DNA of 64,000 nucleotides from Pandoraea commovens (GTDB taxonomy: Bacteria; Pseudomonadota; Gammaproteobacteria; Burkholderiales; Burkholderiaceae). The notes under the pieces are model-generated. The model ran no database searches, was not told the origin of the DNA, and was given only the letters and a program-made list of their open reading frames with translations. The DNA lies in NCBI RefSeq assembly GCF_902459615.1, contig NZ_CABPSA010000003.1, forward strand, positions 186,001 through 250,000, read 5' to 3'. This document shows positions 1 to 8,597 of the stretch, one piece after another (the stretch's first letter is position 1; the number at the start of each line of letters is the position of its first letter). The translations under genes and the position numbers were made by a program.

Positions 1-1
1 G

Positions 2-637
2 CTCGAACCGATTCAGGGCGAAGCCGGTGTCGTGCCCGCAACGACCGAGTTCATGAAGGCGCTACGCGAACTGACGACGGCGCGCGGACTCCTGCTGATC
101 GTGGACGAAGTGCAGACCGGCTGCGGACGCACCGGCACCCTCTTCCAGTATCAGCAGTCGGGCATCAAACCCGACATCATGACGCTCGGCAAAGGCATCG
201 GCGGCGGTGTGCCGCTCGCCGCCATGCTGTGCGGCGACGAGTTCGCCGTCTTCCAGCCGGGCGATCAGGGCGGCACGTACAACGGCAACCCACTGATGTG
301 CGCCGTCGGACTCGCCGTGATGCGCACGGTCAGCTCGCCGGGTTTCCTCGAATTCGTGCGTGCGCAAGCGGATTATCTGAGCGCCGGATTGCAGCATCTG
401 TCGTCGCGCTACGGCGGTCAGGGGGAACGCGGCGCGGGTCTGCTCCGTGCATTGCTGCTCGGTCGCGACATCGGCCCGCAACTGGTCGAAGCCGCACGCG
501 ACATGACACCGGACGGGCTGCTGCTCAACTCGGCACGTCCGAACCTGCTGCGCTTCATGCCCGCACTGAACGTGAGCCGCGAAGAGATCGATCAGATGCT
601 GTCGATGCTCGACACGCTGCTCGCGAAGCACGTCTGA
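2..637 (+). CDS. argD: Acetylornithine aminotransferase, 3' part (N-terminus outside window)
   Basis: This is a PLP-dependent class-III aminotransferase, most like ArgD of arginine biosynthesis, which interconverts acetylornithine and acetylglutamate semialdehyde. The frame is open from the first bases, so the gene begins upstream; about 211 codons, roughly the C-terminal half, are present. Seen in order are the EPIQGE motif at the window edge, VDEVQTG with the Asp that contacts the PLP ring nitrogen, TLGKGIGGG with the Schiff-base Lys, and a TYNGNPL segment. Other class-III enzymes (GABA or succinylornithine transaminase) share these motifs, so the substrate call is by overall resemblance. 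argF, another arginine gene, lies near the far end of the window. Confidence 0.82.
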   Translation, partial: LEPIQGEAGVVPATTEFMKALRELTTARGLLLIVDEVQTGCGRTGTLFQYQQSGIKPDIMTLGKGIGGGVPLAAMLCGDEFAVFQPGDQGGTYNGNPLMCAVGLAVMRTVSSPGFLEFVRAQADYLSAGLQHLSSRYGGQGERGAGLLRALLLGRDIGPQLVEAARDMTPDGLLLNSARPNLLRFMPALNVSREEIDQMLSMLDTLLAKHV

Positions 638-728
638 ATGCACGCATGAACCCAGCGCTTCGCATGACGACACTCGCCCGAATGTGATTCGGGCGAGTCA
701 GAACGACACCCCATTGGAGACTCCATCG

Positions 729-1226
729 ATGAACGACATGAGCCAGGGCCACCCGACACCGCCCGCCGACGCCATCGTCGAAATTTCGGCCGATCCCGCA
801 CGGCTCGACATCGGCTTTATCCACAACGCCTTGTCGACGCAAACAGCATGGGCGCAAGGCATTCCGCGCAACACGCTCATGCGCGCGATCACGCATTCGC
901 TTTGTTTCGGCGCGTATGCAACGCAGGTCGAAGGCGGGCCTGCACGCCAGGTCGGCTTCGCCCGCGTGATTACCGACCACGCCACGTTCGCCTATCTGGC
1001 CGACGTGTTCGTCGATCCGTCCATGCGCGGTCTGGGGATCGGCAAGCGCCTGTGCGAGGATGTGCTTGCGCATCCGGCACTGCAAGGGCTGCGTCGCTTT
1101 CTGCTCGCCACGACCGATGCCGCAAGTCTCTACGCGCGCTATGGCTTCGAGCCGCTCGGCGCGGTGAACAAGATGATGCAGATTCACCGGCCGGACATCT
1201 ACACCGGCCAACAGGAAGCGCCATGA
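729..1226 (+). CDS. GNAT-family N-acetyltransferase (first of pair)
   Basis: A 165-residue GNAT acetyltransferase. The acetyl-CoA binding motif A is visible as VFVDPSMRGLGIGKRL (Q/RxxGxG type) and a C-terminal LYARYGFEPL strand-helix is typical of the fold. An in-frame start exists upstream at 684, but the ATG at 729 has a GGAG about 11 bases before it and is preferred. Its stop codon overlaps the start of the next GNAT gene (ATGA), so the two are probably co-translated. The substrate is unknown; small-molecule GNATs of this size act on amines, amino acids or antibiotics. Confidence 0.85.
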   Translation: MNDMSQGHPTPPADAIVEISADPARLDIGFIHNALSTQTAWAQGIPRNTLMRAITHSLCFGAYATQVEGGPARQVGFARVITDHATFAYLADVFVDPSMRGLGIGKRLCEDVLAHPALQGLRRFLLATTDAASLYARYGFEPLGAVNKMMQIHRPDIYTGQQEAP

Positions 1227-1687
1227 CCCGCATGCCCGCCGACATCCATATCCGCACATTCGACGACGCGGATACCGACGCCGTCATCGCGCTCTGGCGC
1301 GAAGCCTTTCCGGAGTACAACCGCGCCGACAAGCCACATCGCGAACCGCGACGCTCGATTGCCAACAAGGTGGCCATGCAGGACGACCTGTTCTTCGTCG
1401 CCGTGCGCGAACGCAAGATCGTCGGCACGGTCATGGCCGGTTATGACGGACATCGCGGCTGGGTCTATTCGCTGGCCGTCGCGCACGCGTTGCGACGTCG
1501 CGGCGTGGCAAGCGCGTTGCTGCATCACGCAGAAATCGCGCTGGCCGCACGCGGCTGTCTCAAGCTCAATCTGCAAGTGCTCACGCAGTCGCGCGAAGCC
1601 CTCGCGTTCTACAACGCACACGGCTACGCCGCCGACGATGTCATAAGCCTCGGCAAACGGCTGCCGCTGGCAGCGATGGCGCAGTAG
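1223..1687 (+). CDS. GNAT-family N-acetyltransferase (second of pair)
   Basis: A 154-residue GNAT protein starting inside the stop codon of the preceding GNAT gene (4-base ATGA overlap). The central strand and acetyl-CoA loop read YSLAVAHALRRRGVASALL, and AFYNAHGYAADD near the C-terminus is the usual last conserved element. The two neighbours are not close copies of each other, so this is probably an operon of two different acetylases rather than a recent duplication. Length and C-terminal pattern resemble YpeA-type acetyltransferases. A strong hairpin follows the stop. Substrate unknown. Confidence 0.83.
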   Translation: MTRMPADIHIRTFDDADTDAVIALWREAFPEYNRADKPHREPRRSIANKVAMQDDLFFVAVRERKIVGTVMAGYDGHRGWVYSLAVAHALRRRGVASALLHHAEIALAARGCLKLNLQVLTQSREALAFYNAHGYAADDVISLGKRLPLAAMAQ

Positions 1688-1725
1688 GCGCTACGTCGCG
1701 CAGCCTTCGAATGTCGTGAAAACAC

Positions 1726-1758
1726 AAAGGGCGCCGGAAGTTGCCTTCGGCGCCCTTT
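1726..1758. terminator. Bidirectional terminator between GNAT pair and livF
   Basis: An 11-bp perfect stem (AAAGGGCGCCG with CGGCGCCCTTT) flanks an 11-base loop. A-rich 5' and T-rich 3' ends let it act on both strands. It lies between two convergent transcription units. Confidence 0.8.
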
Positions 1759-1817
1759 GCTCATCCACGGACCGACTGGCGACGGCTCGCCGTCGGTCGG
1801 TCACGCGAATTCGACAC

Positions 1818-2531
1818 TCACTCCCCCAGATACGCGGCGCGCACCTTCGGATCGTCGAGCATGTCCTTCGCGTCGCCGGTCATGGTGACCAGCCCGCTGT
1901 CCATCACGTAGCCACGATGTGCCGCTTGCAGCGCCAGACGTGCGTTCTGCTCCACGAGCAGCACCGTCACGCCCTCGCCCGACACCGTACGCACCACTTC
2001 GAAGATCTTCTCCACCATGATCGGCGAGAGCCCCATCGACGGCTCGTCGAGTAGCAACAGCTTGGGCTGGCTCATCAACGCACGCGCCATTGCAAGCATC
2101 TGCTGCTCACCGCCCGAGAGCGTGCCCGCGAGCTGATCTTTACGCTCCTTCAGACGCGGGAAGATGCCGAACATCTTGTCGATGTCCTGCTTGATGCCCG
2201 CGTTGTCGTTGCGCAGATACGCCCCCATCTGCATGTTCTCGAGGATGGTCATGCGCGTGAAGATGCCGCGACCTTCCGGCACCATCGCCAGCCCCTGCTT
2301 GAGCAGATCGAACGCCTTCACGCCGCGAATCGACTTGCCCAGATACTCGATGTCGCCATCGGCCCACGGCAACAAGCCCGTGATGGCCTTCATGGTGGTC
2401 GTCTTGCCTGCACCGTTCGCGCCGATGAGCGTGACCAGCTCGCCCGGCTCGATGCTCAGGTCGATGCCCTTGACCGCCTTAATCCCGCCGTAAGCGACTT
2501 TCAGGCCCTTGATCGTCAACATTGCGCTCAT
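1818..2531 (-). CDS. livF: Branched-chain amino-acid ABC transporter ATPase LivF
   Basis: Second ATPase of the high-affinity leucine/isoleucine/valine uptake system, on the cytoplasmic face of the inner membrane. Walker A (GANGAGKTT), the LSGGEQQ signature and Walker B LLLLDEPS are all present, and 237 residues is standard for LivF. The start is taken at the ATG that shares one base with the livG stop (TGATG) and has GGGAGG six bases upstream; a TTG one codon earlier is less likely. It is the last gene of the livKHMGF run and ends at the bidirectional hairpin. Confidence 0.93.
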   Translation of the reverse strand: MSAMLTIKGLKVAYGGIKAVKGIDLSIEPGELVTLIGANGAGKTTTMKAITGLLPWADGDIEYLGKSIRGVKAFDLLKQGLAMVPEGRGIFTRMTILENMQMGAYLRNDNAGIKQDIDKMFGIFPRLKERKDQLAGTLSGGEQQMLAMARALMSQPKLLLLDEPSMGLSPIMVEKIFEVVRTVSGEGVTVLLVEQNARLALQAAHRGYVMDSGLVTMTGDAKDMLDDPKVRAAYLGE

Positions 2532-3304
2532 CAATGGCCTCCCGAACCCAGATACGCTTCAATCACCGCCGGATTCTTCTGGACATCCTGCGGCAAACCT
2601 TCGGCAATCACCTTGCCGTAATCGAGCACCGTCATGCGGTTGCACAAACCCATCACCAGCTTCACGTCGTGCTCGATGAGCAAAATCGTCTTGCCGTCGC
2701 TACGGATCTTGTCGAGCAAACCGCGCAGCTCGACCTTTTCCGTGGCGTTCATGCCAGCGGCCGGTTCGTCCAATGCCAGCAGCTTCGGATCGGTGGCCAG
2801 CGCACGTGCAATTTCCAGACGACGCTGGTGGCCGTACGAGAGGTTCGCTGCCGTGTAGTTGGCGTACTTTGCTACCCCCACGTATTCGAGCAACTCCATC
2901 GCACGATCACGGATGGCGCGCTCCTCGGCCTTCGCACCCGGATACCGGACGATGGCACCGATCACACCCATCTTCGTACGCACGTGACGCCCGACCATCA
3001 CGTTCTCGACGACGGTCATGCCGCCAAACAGACGAATGTTCTGGAACGTACGTGCGATACCGGCCTTGGCGACTTCGTGCACGGCGGTCGGCTTGTAAGC
3101 CGCACCGTCGAGCCGGAACTCGCCGGAGTCCGGGGTGTAGAGACCGGTGATCACGTTGAAGAACGTGGTCTTGCCCGCGCCGTTCGGGCCGATCAGCCCG
3201 TAGATCTGCCCCGGCTTGATCTCCAGGCCCACGTCAGTGAGGGCCTGCAGACCGCCGAAGCGCTTGTTCACGCCCTTGACGGACAGAAGAATTTGTTCGC
3301 TCAT
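2531..3304 (-). CDS. livG: Branched-chain amino-acid ABC transporter ATPase LivG
   Basis: First ATPase of the transporter. It shows Walker A (GPNGAGKTT), an ABC signature in degenerate LSYGHQR form, as usual for LivG, and Walker B LLALDEPAAGM. At 257 residues it is the normal LivG length. The C-terminal part (VIEAYLGSGGH) is the LivG-specific tail. It sits 21 bp after livM and overlaps livF by one base, so the two ATPases are almost certainly translationally coupled. The pair energises the LivH/LivM channel. Confidence 0.93.
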   Translation of the reverse strand: MSEQILLSVKGVNKRFGGLQALTDVGLEIKPGQIYGLIGPNGAGKTTFFNVITGLYTPDSGEFRLDGAAYKPTAVHEVAKAGIARTFQNIRLFGGMTVVENVMVGRHVRTKMGVIGAIVRYPGAKAEERAIRDRAMELLEYVGVAKYANYTAANLSYGHQRRLEIARALATDPKLLALDEPAAGMNATEKVELRGLLDKIRSDGKTILLIEHDVKLVMGLCNRMTVLDYGKVIAEGLPQDVQKNPAVIEAYLGSGGH

Positions 3305-3325
3305 ATTCAGGTCATCTCCCTCGAC

Positions 3326-4456
3326 TTACAGAGTCCGCTCTTCCGGACGCGGCGACGGCCACAGGCCGGCCGGACGGTACAGCATGATCAAAATCATGGC
3401 CAGACCGTACAGCAACTGCCGGATCACTTCGGGATCGACGATGACGCTACCGAACAACTTCATCTGCAAGGGTCCCAGGGTCGAGCGAAGCAACTCAGGG
3501 AAGGCCGAGAGCAGAACACCGCCCAGGATCACGCCCGGAATGTGGCCCATGCCGCCGAGCACCACCATCGAGAGCACGACGATCGACTCCCAGAAGGTGA
3601 ACGACTCGGGCGAGACGAAGCCCTGGAACGCGGAGAACATGCCACCTGCCACGCCGCCGAACGACGCGCCCATCGCAAACGCAAGCAGCTTGATGTTGCG
3701 CGTGTTGATGCCCATTGCCTTGGCGGCGATTTCGTCTTCACGAATGGCCACCCAAGCGCGTCCGATACGCGAGTGCTGCAAGCGCACACACACAAACGCG
3801 ATGAGTAGCGCGAGGATCACGAACAGGTAGTAGTACATGTACACCGAGTTGACCTGCACGCCGAAGAAATTGTGGGCCTTCGAAAAATCGAAACCCATCA
3901 GCGATGCCGGTTGAATCCCGGTAATCCCCATCGGGCCGTTGGTGATGTTCACCGGCCTGTCGAGGTTGTTCATGAAGATACGGATGATCTCGCCGAAGCC
4001 CAGCGTCACGATGGCAAGATAGTCGCCACGCAGACGCAGCGTCGGCGCCCCCAGCAAGATACCAAAGATCGCCGCAATAGCGGCCCCTATCGGTATCGTG
4101 AGCCAGACCGGTACGTGCAGGCCACCCGGGAACATCGAGGCAATCCAGGAGAAGTGCACGGTCAGGTGCGGCGAGCTGAGCAAGGCCGTGACGTATGCCC
4201 CCACCGCATAGAACGCGATGTACCCCAAATCGAGCAGGCCAGCGAAGCCCACCACGATGTTCAGGCCCAGCGCGAGCATGATGTAAAGCAGCGCGAAGTC
4301 GAGCACACGCACCCAGTAGTTGCCGCCGGCGTAGCCGACGAGCATGGGTGCGAAAATGGCAGCGATCAGGAAGAACGCAAGGCCGCGATAGGCCTTGCGG
4401 GTCGCGGCGGCGGCAGAAATCTGCGTCGCCGGCGACGTTTGCACGGGTTGATTCAT
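3326..4456 (-). CDS. livM: Branched-chain amino-acid ABC transporter permease LivM
   Basis: Inner-membrane permease subunit of the LIV transporter, 376 residues with about nine hydrophobic segments. The conserved block GLNIVVGFAGLLDLGYIAFYA marks the LivM family, as does the coupling stretch near WVAIREDEIAAKAMG that contacts the ATPase. A hydrophilic leader of about 20 residues precedes the first membrane segment. It lies 18 bp downstream of livH and 21 bp upstream of livG in one operon. Confidence 0.93.
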   Translation of the reverse strand: MNQPVQTSPATQISAAAATRKAYRGLAFFLIAAIFAPMLVGYAGGNYWVRVLDFALLYIMLALGLNIVVGFAGLLDLGYIAFYAVGAYVTALLSSPHLTVHFSWIASMFPGGLHVPVWLTIPIGAAIAAIFGILLGAPTLRLRGDYLAIVTLGFGEIIRIFMNNLDRPVNITNGPMGITGIQPASLMGFDFSKAHNFFGVQVNSVYMYYYLFVILALLIAFVCVRLQHSRIGRAWVAIREDEIAAKAMGINTRNIKLLAFAMGASFGGVAGGMFSAFQGFVSPESFTFWESIVVLSMVVLGGMGHIPGVILGGVLLSAFPELLRSTLGPLQMKLFGSVIVDPEVIRQLLYGLAMILIMLYRPAGLWPSPRPEERTL

Positions 4457-4474
4457 GATGTCGATCCTCCCCGC

Positions 4475-5425
4475 TTATGCACGATCTGCCACGCGCTCGC
4501 CGAGCAGACCGCTCGGACGGAACACCAGCACCACAATCAGCACGACGAAAGCGAACACGTCCTGATAGTTACTCCCGAAGACGCCACCGGTCAGATCGCC
4601 GATGTAGCCCGCCCCCAACGCTTCGATCAGCCCAAGCAGCACGCCGCCGACCATCGCCCCCTGCAAGTTGCCGATACCGCCGAGCACCGCAGCGGTGAAC
4701 GCCTTCATGCCGGGGATGAAGCCCATGTAGAAGTGCGCGTTGCCGTAGTTCGAGGCCATCATCACGCCTGCGAGCGCGGCGAGTGCGCCACCGAGGGCGA
4801 ACGTCGCGGAGATCACGAAGTTCGGGTTCACGCCCATGAGACCGGCGACGTTGCGGTTTTCCGCCGTCGCACGCATGGCGCGCCCGAGCTTGGTGCGGTT
4901 CACGAGCTGGGTCAGACCGAACATGACGAGGAACGCCACGACCACGATCACGATGCCGGTGCCGTTAGTCACCGCCCCTGGGTGGCCGTCGCGCGGCGGA
5001 ATGACGTTCATGGCGTCGGTCGGCAGCAGTTGCGGGAACGAGAGGGGGTTACGCGACCAGATCAGCATGGCGATCGTCTGCAGCAGCAGCGAGACGCCAA
5101 TGGCGGTGATCAGAGGGGCCAGGCGCGGCGCGTTGCGCAACGGCCGGTAGGCCACACGCTCGATCACGAAGTTGGCTATCGCACACACGGGCATACACAC
5201 GAGCGTGGCAATCGCCAGCATGAGCGCCGGGTTCATGTCCGGCGCGATCTTCAAAAGCAGGTTGATGGTGGACAGCGCGACCATCGCGCCGATCATCATC
5301 ACGTCGGCGTGGGCAAAGTTGATGATGCCCAGAATGCCGTAGACCATCGTATAGCCCAGTGCAATGATCGCGTAGACGCTGCCAAGCACGAGGCCGTTCA
5401 AGATTTGTTGGATAAAGATATCCAT
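4475..5425 (-). CDS. livH: Branched-chain amino-acid ABC transporter permease LivH
   Basis: Inner-membrane permease partner of LivM, 316 residues. It begins MDIFIQQILNGLVLGS, the usual LivH N-terminus, and contains the AIALGYTMVYGILGIINFAH family block and RAMRATAENRNVAGLMG, the coupling-helix region. AAGGAG sits 11 bases before the ATG. It is separated from livK by 211 bp containing two hairpins, a common arrangement that lets the binding protein be made in excess over the membrane subunits. Confidence 0.93.
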   Translation of the reverse strand: MDIFIQQILNGLVLGSVYAIIALGYTMVYGILGIINFAHADVMMIGAMVALSTINLLLKIAPDMNPALMLAIATLVCMPVCAIANFVIERVAYRPLRNAPRLAPLITAIGVSLLLQTIAMLIWSRNPLSFPQLLPTDAMNVIPPRDGHPGAVTNGTGIVIVVVAFLVMFGLTQLVNRTKLGRAMRATAENRNVAGLMGVNPNFVISATFALGGALAALAGVMMASNYGNAHFYMGFIPGMKAFTAAVLGGIGNLQGAMVGGVLLGLIEALGAGYIGDLTGGVFGSNYQDVFAFVVLIVVLVFRPSGLLGERVADRA

Positions 5426-5537
5426 GAAGCTAACTCCTTGTCCCGGAAACGGGCTCTCGACACGCTTGCCCGATAAGGCGCGCGAGGGGGCCGAGAGAAC
5501 TGCGGGTTATGAGGCGTAATCCTGTGTCAGGAGGAGA

Positions 5538-5613
5538 GCCGTGCCCGTCATGCAGGCACGGCCTCTTTCCGCAGATAGTGATACGGCACCGAACGGGTAG
5601 GCAGCGGTGCCGT
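5538..5613 (-). other. Two hairpins between livK and livH
   Basis: Two perfect inverted repeats lie in the transcribed gap: GCCGTGCC/GGCACGGC (5538-5545 with 5555-5562) and ACGGCACCG/CGGTGCCGT (5583-5591 with 5605-5613). Neither has a T-run on the minus strand, so they look more like mRNA 3'-end protectors or partial attenuators of livK than full terminators. The two stems share GGCAC/GTGCC elements and could also pair with each other. Confidence 0.55.
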
Positions 5614-5636
5614 TTCATGGCGCGAGCGCCCGGGAC

Positions 5637-6845
5637 TTACATCTTGACCACGTCAAGCACGCTCTTCTTCTTATCCTTGTAGTTGTAGAGCGTGATCACC
5701 GGCTCCTTCATGTCGCCCTTGCTGTCGAAGGCGATGTGGCCGATGACACCCTTGTAGTCCGTGGCCGGCATGGCCGCCAGGATCTTGGCCGGGTCTGCCG
5801 AGTTGGCACGTTTCATCGCATCGATGATCACGTTGACGGCGTCATACGTGAACGGGGCGTAGATCTGAATCGGCTGCTTGAAGCGGTCTTCGTAACGCTT
5901 CGAGAAGTCCGCACCGCCTTCCATTTTCGACAGCGCCATACCCGCTTCCGAGCAGACGATGTTGTCGATGGCGTCGCCAGCGAGTTCGGCCACCTTGTCG
6001 GTACACACGCCGTCACCGGCCAGCACCTTGGCGCCAATACCCAGTTCCTTCGATTGCTTGGCGAACGGACCGCCGGTGGCATCCATACCGCCGTACATGA
6101 TGATGTCCGGCTTCTCACCCTTGATCTTGGTCAGAATGGCGCGGAAGTCCGTGGCCTTGTCGTTGGTCGCGTCGTGCGAGAGCACCTTCAGGCCGTTGGC
6201 CTTGGCGGTCTTCTCGAACTCGTCGGCCAGACCCTTGCCGTATGCCGTGGCGTCGTCGACGATGGCGACCGACTTGGCGTTGAGCGACTTGGTCGCGTAG
6301 TTAGCCAGTGCCGGACCCTGCTGTGCGTCGGTGGCGACCACGCGATAGGTTGTCTTGAAGCCCTGCAGCGTGTAAGCCGGGTTGGTCGCCGACGGCGAGA
6401 TCTGCACGATGCCCGCATCGCTATAGATCTTCGAGGCCGGGATCGTCGTGCCCGAATTCAAGTGGCCCACCACGGCGACAACCTTCTCGTCGACCAGCTT
6501 CTGAGCAACCTGCGTTGCGGTCTTCGGATCGGCGGCGTCGTCTTCTGCTACCAGCTCAAGCTTGACCGGCTTGCCATCGATGGTCAGACCCGCCTTGTTG
6601 GCCTCTTCAATGGCCAGGCGTGCACCATTTTCGTTATCTTTGCCCAAGTGAGCAATTTGGCCCGTCAACGGTGCAACGTGACCGATCTTAATGACAACCG
6701 CATCGCCGCCCCCGCTGGCGGCAGTCGTCGCGGCAGGTGCAGAAGCGGCACCCGAATCGGCCTGCTTTTCTTCCTTCTGGCCGCAAGCCGCCAGCAGCGT
6801 CACCGCGGCGACTACGGGCAGTACCTTCGCGAACTTGAGTTGCAT
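5637..6845 (-). CDS. livK: Branched-chain amino-acid ABC transporter substrate-binding lipoprotein
   Basis: Periplasmic binding protein of the type-I fold (LivJ/LivK family) that delivers amino acids to LivHM. The N-terminus MQLKFAKVLPVVAAVTLLAAC is a lipoprotein signal peptide with LLAAC lipobox, so the mature protein should be tethered to a membrane. A low-complexity Ala/Ser linker follows, then the mature domain beginning IKIGHVAPLTGQIAHLGKDN. The ATG at 6845 has GGAG nine bases upstream; the reading frame stays open further upstream, but that part carries no signal peptide. 402 residues. Ligand preference within the family cannot be read from sequence. Confidence 0.92.
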   Translation of the reverse strand: MQLKFAKVLPVVAAVTLLAACGQKEEKQADSGAASAPAATTAASGGGDAVVIKIGHVAPLTGQIAHLGKDNENGARLAIEEANKAGLTIDGKPVKLELVAEDDAADPKTATQVAQKLVDEKVVAVVGHLNSGTTIPASKIYSDAGIVQISPSATNPAYTLQGFKTTYRVVATDAQQGPALANYATKSLNAKSVAIVDDATAYGKGLADEFEKTAKANGLKVLSHDATNDKATDFRAILTKIKGEKPDIIMYGGMDATGGPFAKQSKELGIGAKVLAGDGVCTDKVAELAGDAIDNIVCSEAGMALSKMEGGADFSKRYEDRFKQPIQIYAPFTYDAVNVIIDAMKRANSADPAKILAAMPATDYKGVIGHIAFDSKGDMKEPVITLYNYKDKKKSVLDVVKM

Positions 6846-6890
6846 GTGATTATCTCCAGATTGTCGGCGATTTAATAACGCCAAATCGAT

Positions 6891-6906
6891 GTTTCGTATG
6901 CGAAAC
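6891..6906. promoter_or_regulatory. livK: Palindrome upstream of livK, candidate operator
   Basis: A 16-base perfect inverted repeat, GTTTCG TATG CGAAAC, ends 46 bp before the livK start codon and just downstream (in livK direction) of a TACAAT-like -10 sequence at about 6911-6916. Position and symmetry suggest a repressor site, but no regulator is identified. Confidence 0.45.
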
Positions 6907-7077
6907 GCGCGCATTGTAACTCCATTCTTTGCGGCTGCGACGCCCGTAGCCACAGGGTTTTCCATAATGGAGGACTAAGGTTTTATACCGACTTGTGCAA
7001 CCCTATCTTTTCAAAAGCGCAACCCCGAATTTGTGAATGGTTTTACGCGCCCGCGCGCGATTCCCCGGGCGGCCTTA

Positions 7078-7096
7078 TGGTGCAACCGGTGCACCA
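7078..7096. promoter_or_regulatory. 19-bp inverted repeat far upstream of livK
   Basis: TGGTGCA-N5-TGCACCA is a perfect 7-bp-arm inverted repeat 230 bp upstream of livK. The half-sites resemble NtrC-type TGCACC elements but point the opposite way, so I do not assign it to NtrC. Confidence 0.35.
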
Positions 7097-7146
7097 TTCA
7101 AGGGCCCGGATGCCATACCAATCTAATAAGCAATTAGCATGCCCAT

Positions 7147-7207
7147 TGGATTTGGAGGGTTCTTTCTAATTAAGCAAGCATATAAATAATTAGATTCCGG
7201 AAATCCA
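7147..7207. repeat. Nested inverted repeats in AT-rich block
   Basis: Two concentric inverted repeats share a centre region: outer TGGATTT (7147-7153) with AAATCCA (7201-7207), inner TCTAATTA (7165-7172) with TAATTAGA (7187-7194). A smaller CTAAT-aagca-ATTAG lies just upstream (7123-7137). The block is far poorer in G+C than the surrounding DNA. It could be a regulatory or nucleoid-protein binding region; nothing identifies it further. Confidence 0.5.
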
Positions 7208-7490
7208 GACGATTTTTATTTTCTTTAATTCTATGTTCGTTGAATTATCAAGAATGTCATTCGGTTTTGGCAGACGAGACGTTAAAACCTCCAATTTCCG
7301 ACATGCGGGGGTTGTGCGAAATTTGCGGTGACGGTGCGAAAATACCGCAATGGTTTTTTTGCAGCGTTCGACGGGCGGATGGACGAACGACGGTCGGCAA
7401 CGTCAGGCGGCCTGATGCGACCGGCAGAGGATCGGGGGGGGGGGCGGGGCAGGAAGCGCAGGCGGGCGGGAGACGCGGGCGGACAGGCGT

Positions 7491-7526
7491 AAAAAAACCG
7501 GGGCCGTGAGGTACGGCACCCGGTTT
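7491..7526 (-). terminator. Terminator of fkpB-ispH
   Basis: On the minus strand the sequence is a GC-rich stem (ACCGGG-TGCCGT with ACGGC-CCCGGT, one bulge) followed by seven T residues (7491-7497 on the plus strand is a run of A). It lies about 90 bp after the ispH stop. Confidence 0.8.
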
Positions 7527-7617
7527 ATCGGCCATGCAGTGTGAGCACAGGCCGTGAGTTTTGCTGCGGGTGGTCGGTGCGCCGCTGGCGCCGCAGCCTA
7601 ACCCGGCGTACTGCTTC

Positions 7618-8589
7618 TTAGCTCGCCATTTGGGTCAAGCCCTTGGGCAGCGGGAACGCGATGTTCTCTTCCACGCCGTCGAGCACCTTGACCTGATTGA
7701 CGCCCAGTTCGCGCAGACGCGACACGATCGACTGCGCCAGCACCTCGGGTGCCGAAGCGCCAGCCGTCACACCGATGCGACGCTTGCCGTCGAACCACTC
7801 CGGCTTGAGCTGATCCGGAGAATCCACCATATAGGCGGGCACACCCATTTTCTCGGCCACTTCACGCAGACGGTTCGAGTTGGAGCTGTTCGGGCTGCCG
7901 ACGACCACGACCACGTCGCACTGCGGTGCCATGAACTTCACCGCGTCCTGGCGGTTCTGCGTGGCGTAGCAGATGTCCTGCTTCTTCGGCTCGGTGATCA
8001 GCGGGAAGCGCTTCTTGAGCGCGTTGATGACTTCGGCAGCGTCGTCGACCGACAACGTCGTCTGCGTCACGAAAGCCAGCTTGCTTTCGTCGGCCACTTG
8101 CAGCGCGAGCACGTCTTCGATCGTCTCGACGAGGAACATGCCCTCGCCCGACTGCCCCATCGTGCCTTCCACTTCAGGGTGACCCTTGTGGCCGATCATG
8201 ATGATTTCGAGACCTTGTCCGCGCATCTTGGCGACTTCGACGTGAACCTTCGTCACGAGCGGGCAAGTCGCATCGAAAATGCGCAGACCGCGCGATTCGG
8301 CCTCGGCACGCACCGCTTGCGAGACGCCGTGCGCGCTGAAGATCAGCGTGTTGCCCGAAGGCACATCGGACAATTCTTCGATGAAGATCGCGCCCTTCTT
8401 GCGAAGGTTCTCCACGACATACACGTTGTGCACGATTTCGTGACGCACGTAGATCGGTGCGCCGTACATCGCCAGCGCGCGTTCGACAATCTCGATCGCG
8501 CGGTCGACCCCCGCGCAAAAGCCGCGCGGCTGAGCCAGCAGGATTTCTGCATCCGACAACATCGGTGCTACGACTTGGGTGGCGCTCAT
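7618..8589 (-). CDS. ispH: 4-hydroxy-3-methylbut-2-enyl diphosphate reductase IspH
   Basis: Last enzyme of the non-mevalonate (MEP) isoprenoid pathway: a [4Fe-4S] protein that reduces HMBPP to IPP and DMAPP in the cytoplasm. The three cluster Cys are visible at about residues 25 (RGFCAGV), 109 (DATCPLV) and 207 (DICYAT), with substrate motifs [25 protein letters not shown] and the SSNSNRL and GASAPE blocks. 323 residues is normal. It lies 8 bp downstream of fkpB, in the order found in E. coli, and ends at a strong terminator. Confidence 0.96.
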   Translation of the reverse strand: MSATQVVAPMLSDAEILLAQPRGFCAGVDRAIEIVERALAMYGAPIYVRHEIVHNVYVVENLRKKGAIFIEELSDVPSGNTLIFSAHGVSQAVRAEAESRGLRIFDATCPLVTKVHVEVAKMRGQGLEIIMIGHKGHPEVEGTMGQSGEGMFLVETIEDVLALQVADESKLAFVTQTTLSVDDAAEVINALKKRFPLITEPKKQDICYATQNRQDAVKFMAPQCDVVVVVGSPNSSNSNRLREVAEKMGVPAYMVDSPDQLKPEWFDGKRRIGVTAGASAPEVLAQSIVSRLRELGVNQVKVLDGVEENIAFPLPKGLTQMAS

Positions 8590-8597
8590 TTCGATTC

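Larger units (their letters stand above)
6846..7617. other. Long non-coding gap between livK and ispH
   Basis: No credible gene lies here. The part near livK holds palindrome GTTTCG-tatg-CGAAAC (6891-6906), which may be a livK operator. TGGTGCA-accgg-TGCACCA lies at 7078-7096. An AT-rich block at about 7110-7260 contains nested inverted repeats. A run of G residues lies around 7434-7444 and the ispH terminator at 7491-7526. A short plus-strand frame at 7240-7509 starts with TTG, has no ribosome-binding site and runs through the G-tract, so it is not called. Confidence 0.7.

Noticed and set aside
3872-6875. Two long plus-strand frames opposite livM, livH and livK
   Set aside because: Antisense shadows of the liv genes; His/Arg/Gln-rich composition and no start context.
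7078-7096. NtrC binding site
   Set aside because: The half-sites match but are oriented away from each other in the wrong order and spacing for NtrC.
7240-7509. 89-codon plus-strand frame in the livK-ispH gap
   Set aside because: TTG start, no ribosome-binding site, passes through a G-run and into the ispH terminator.
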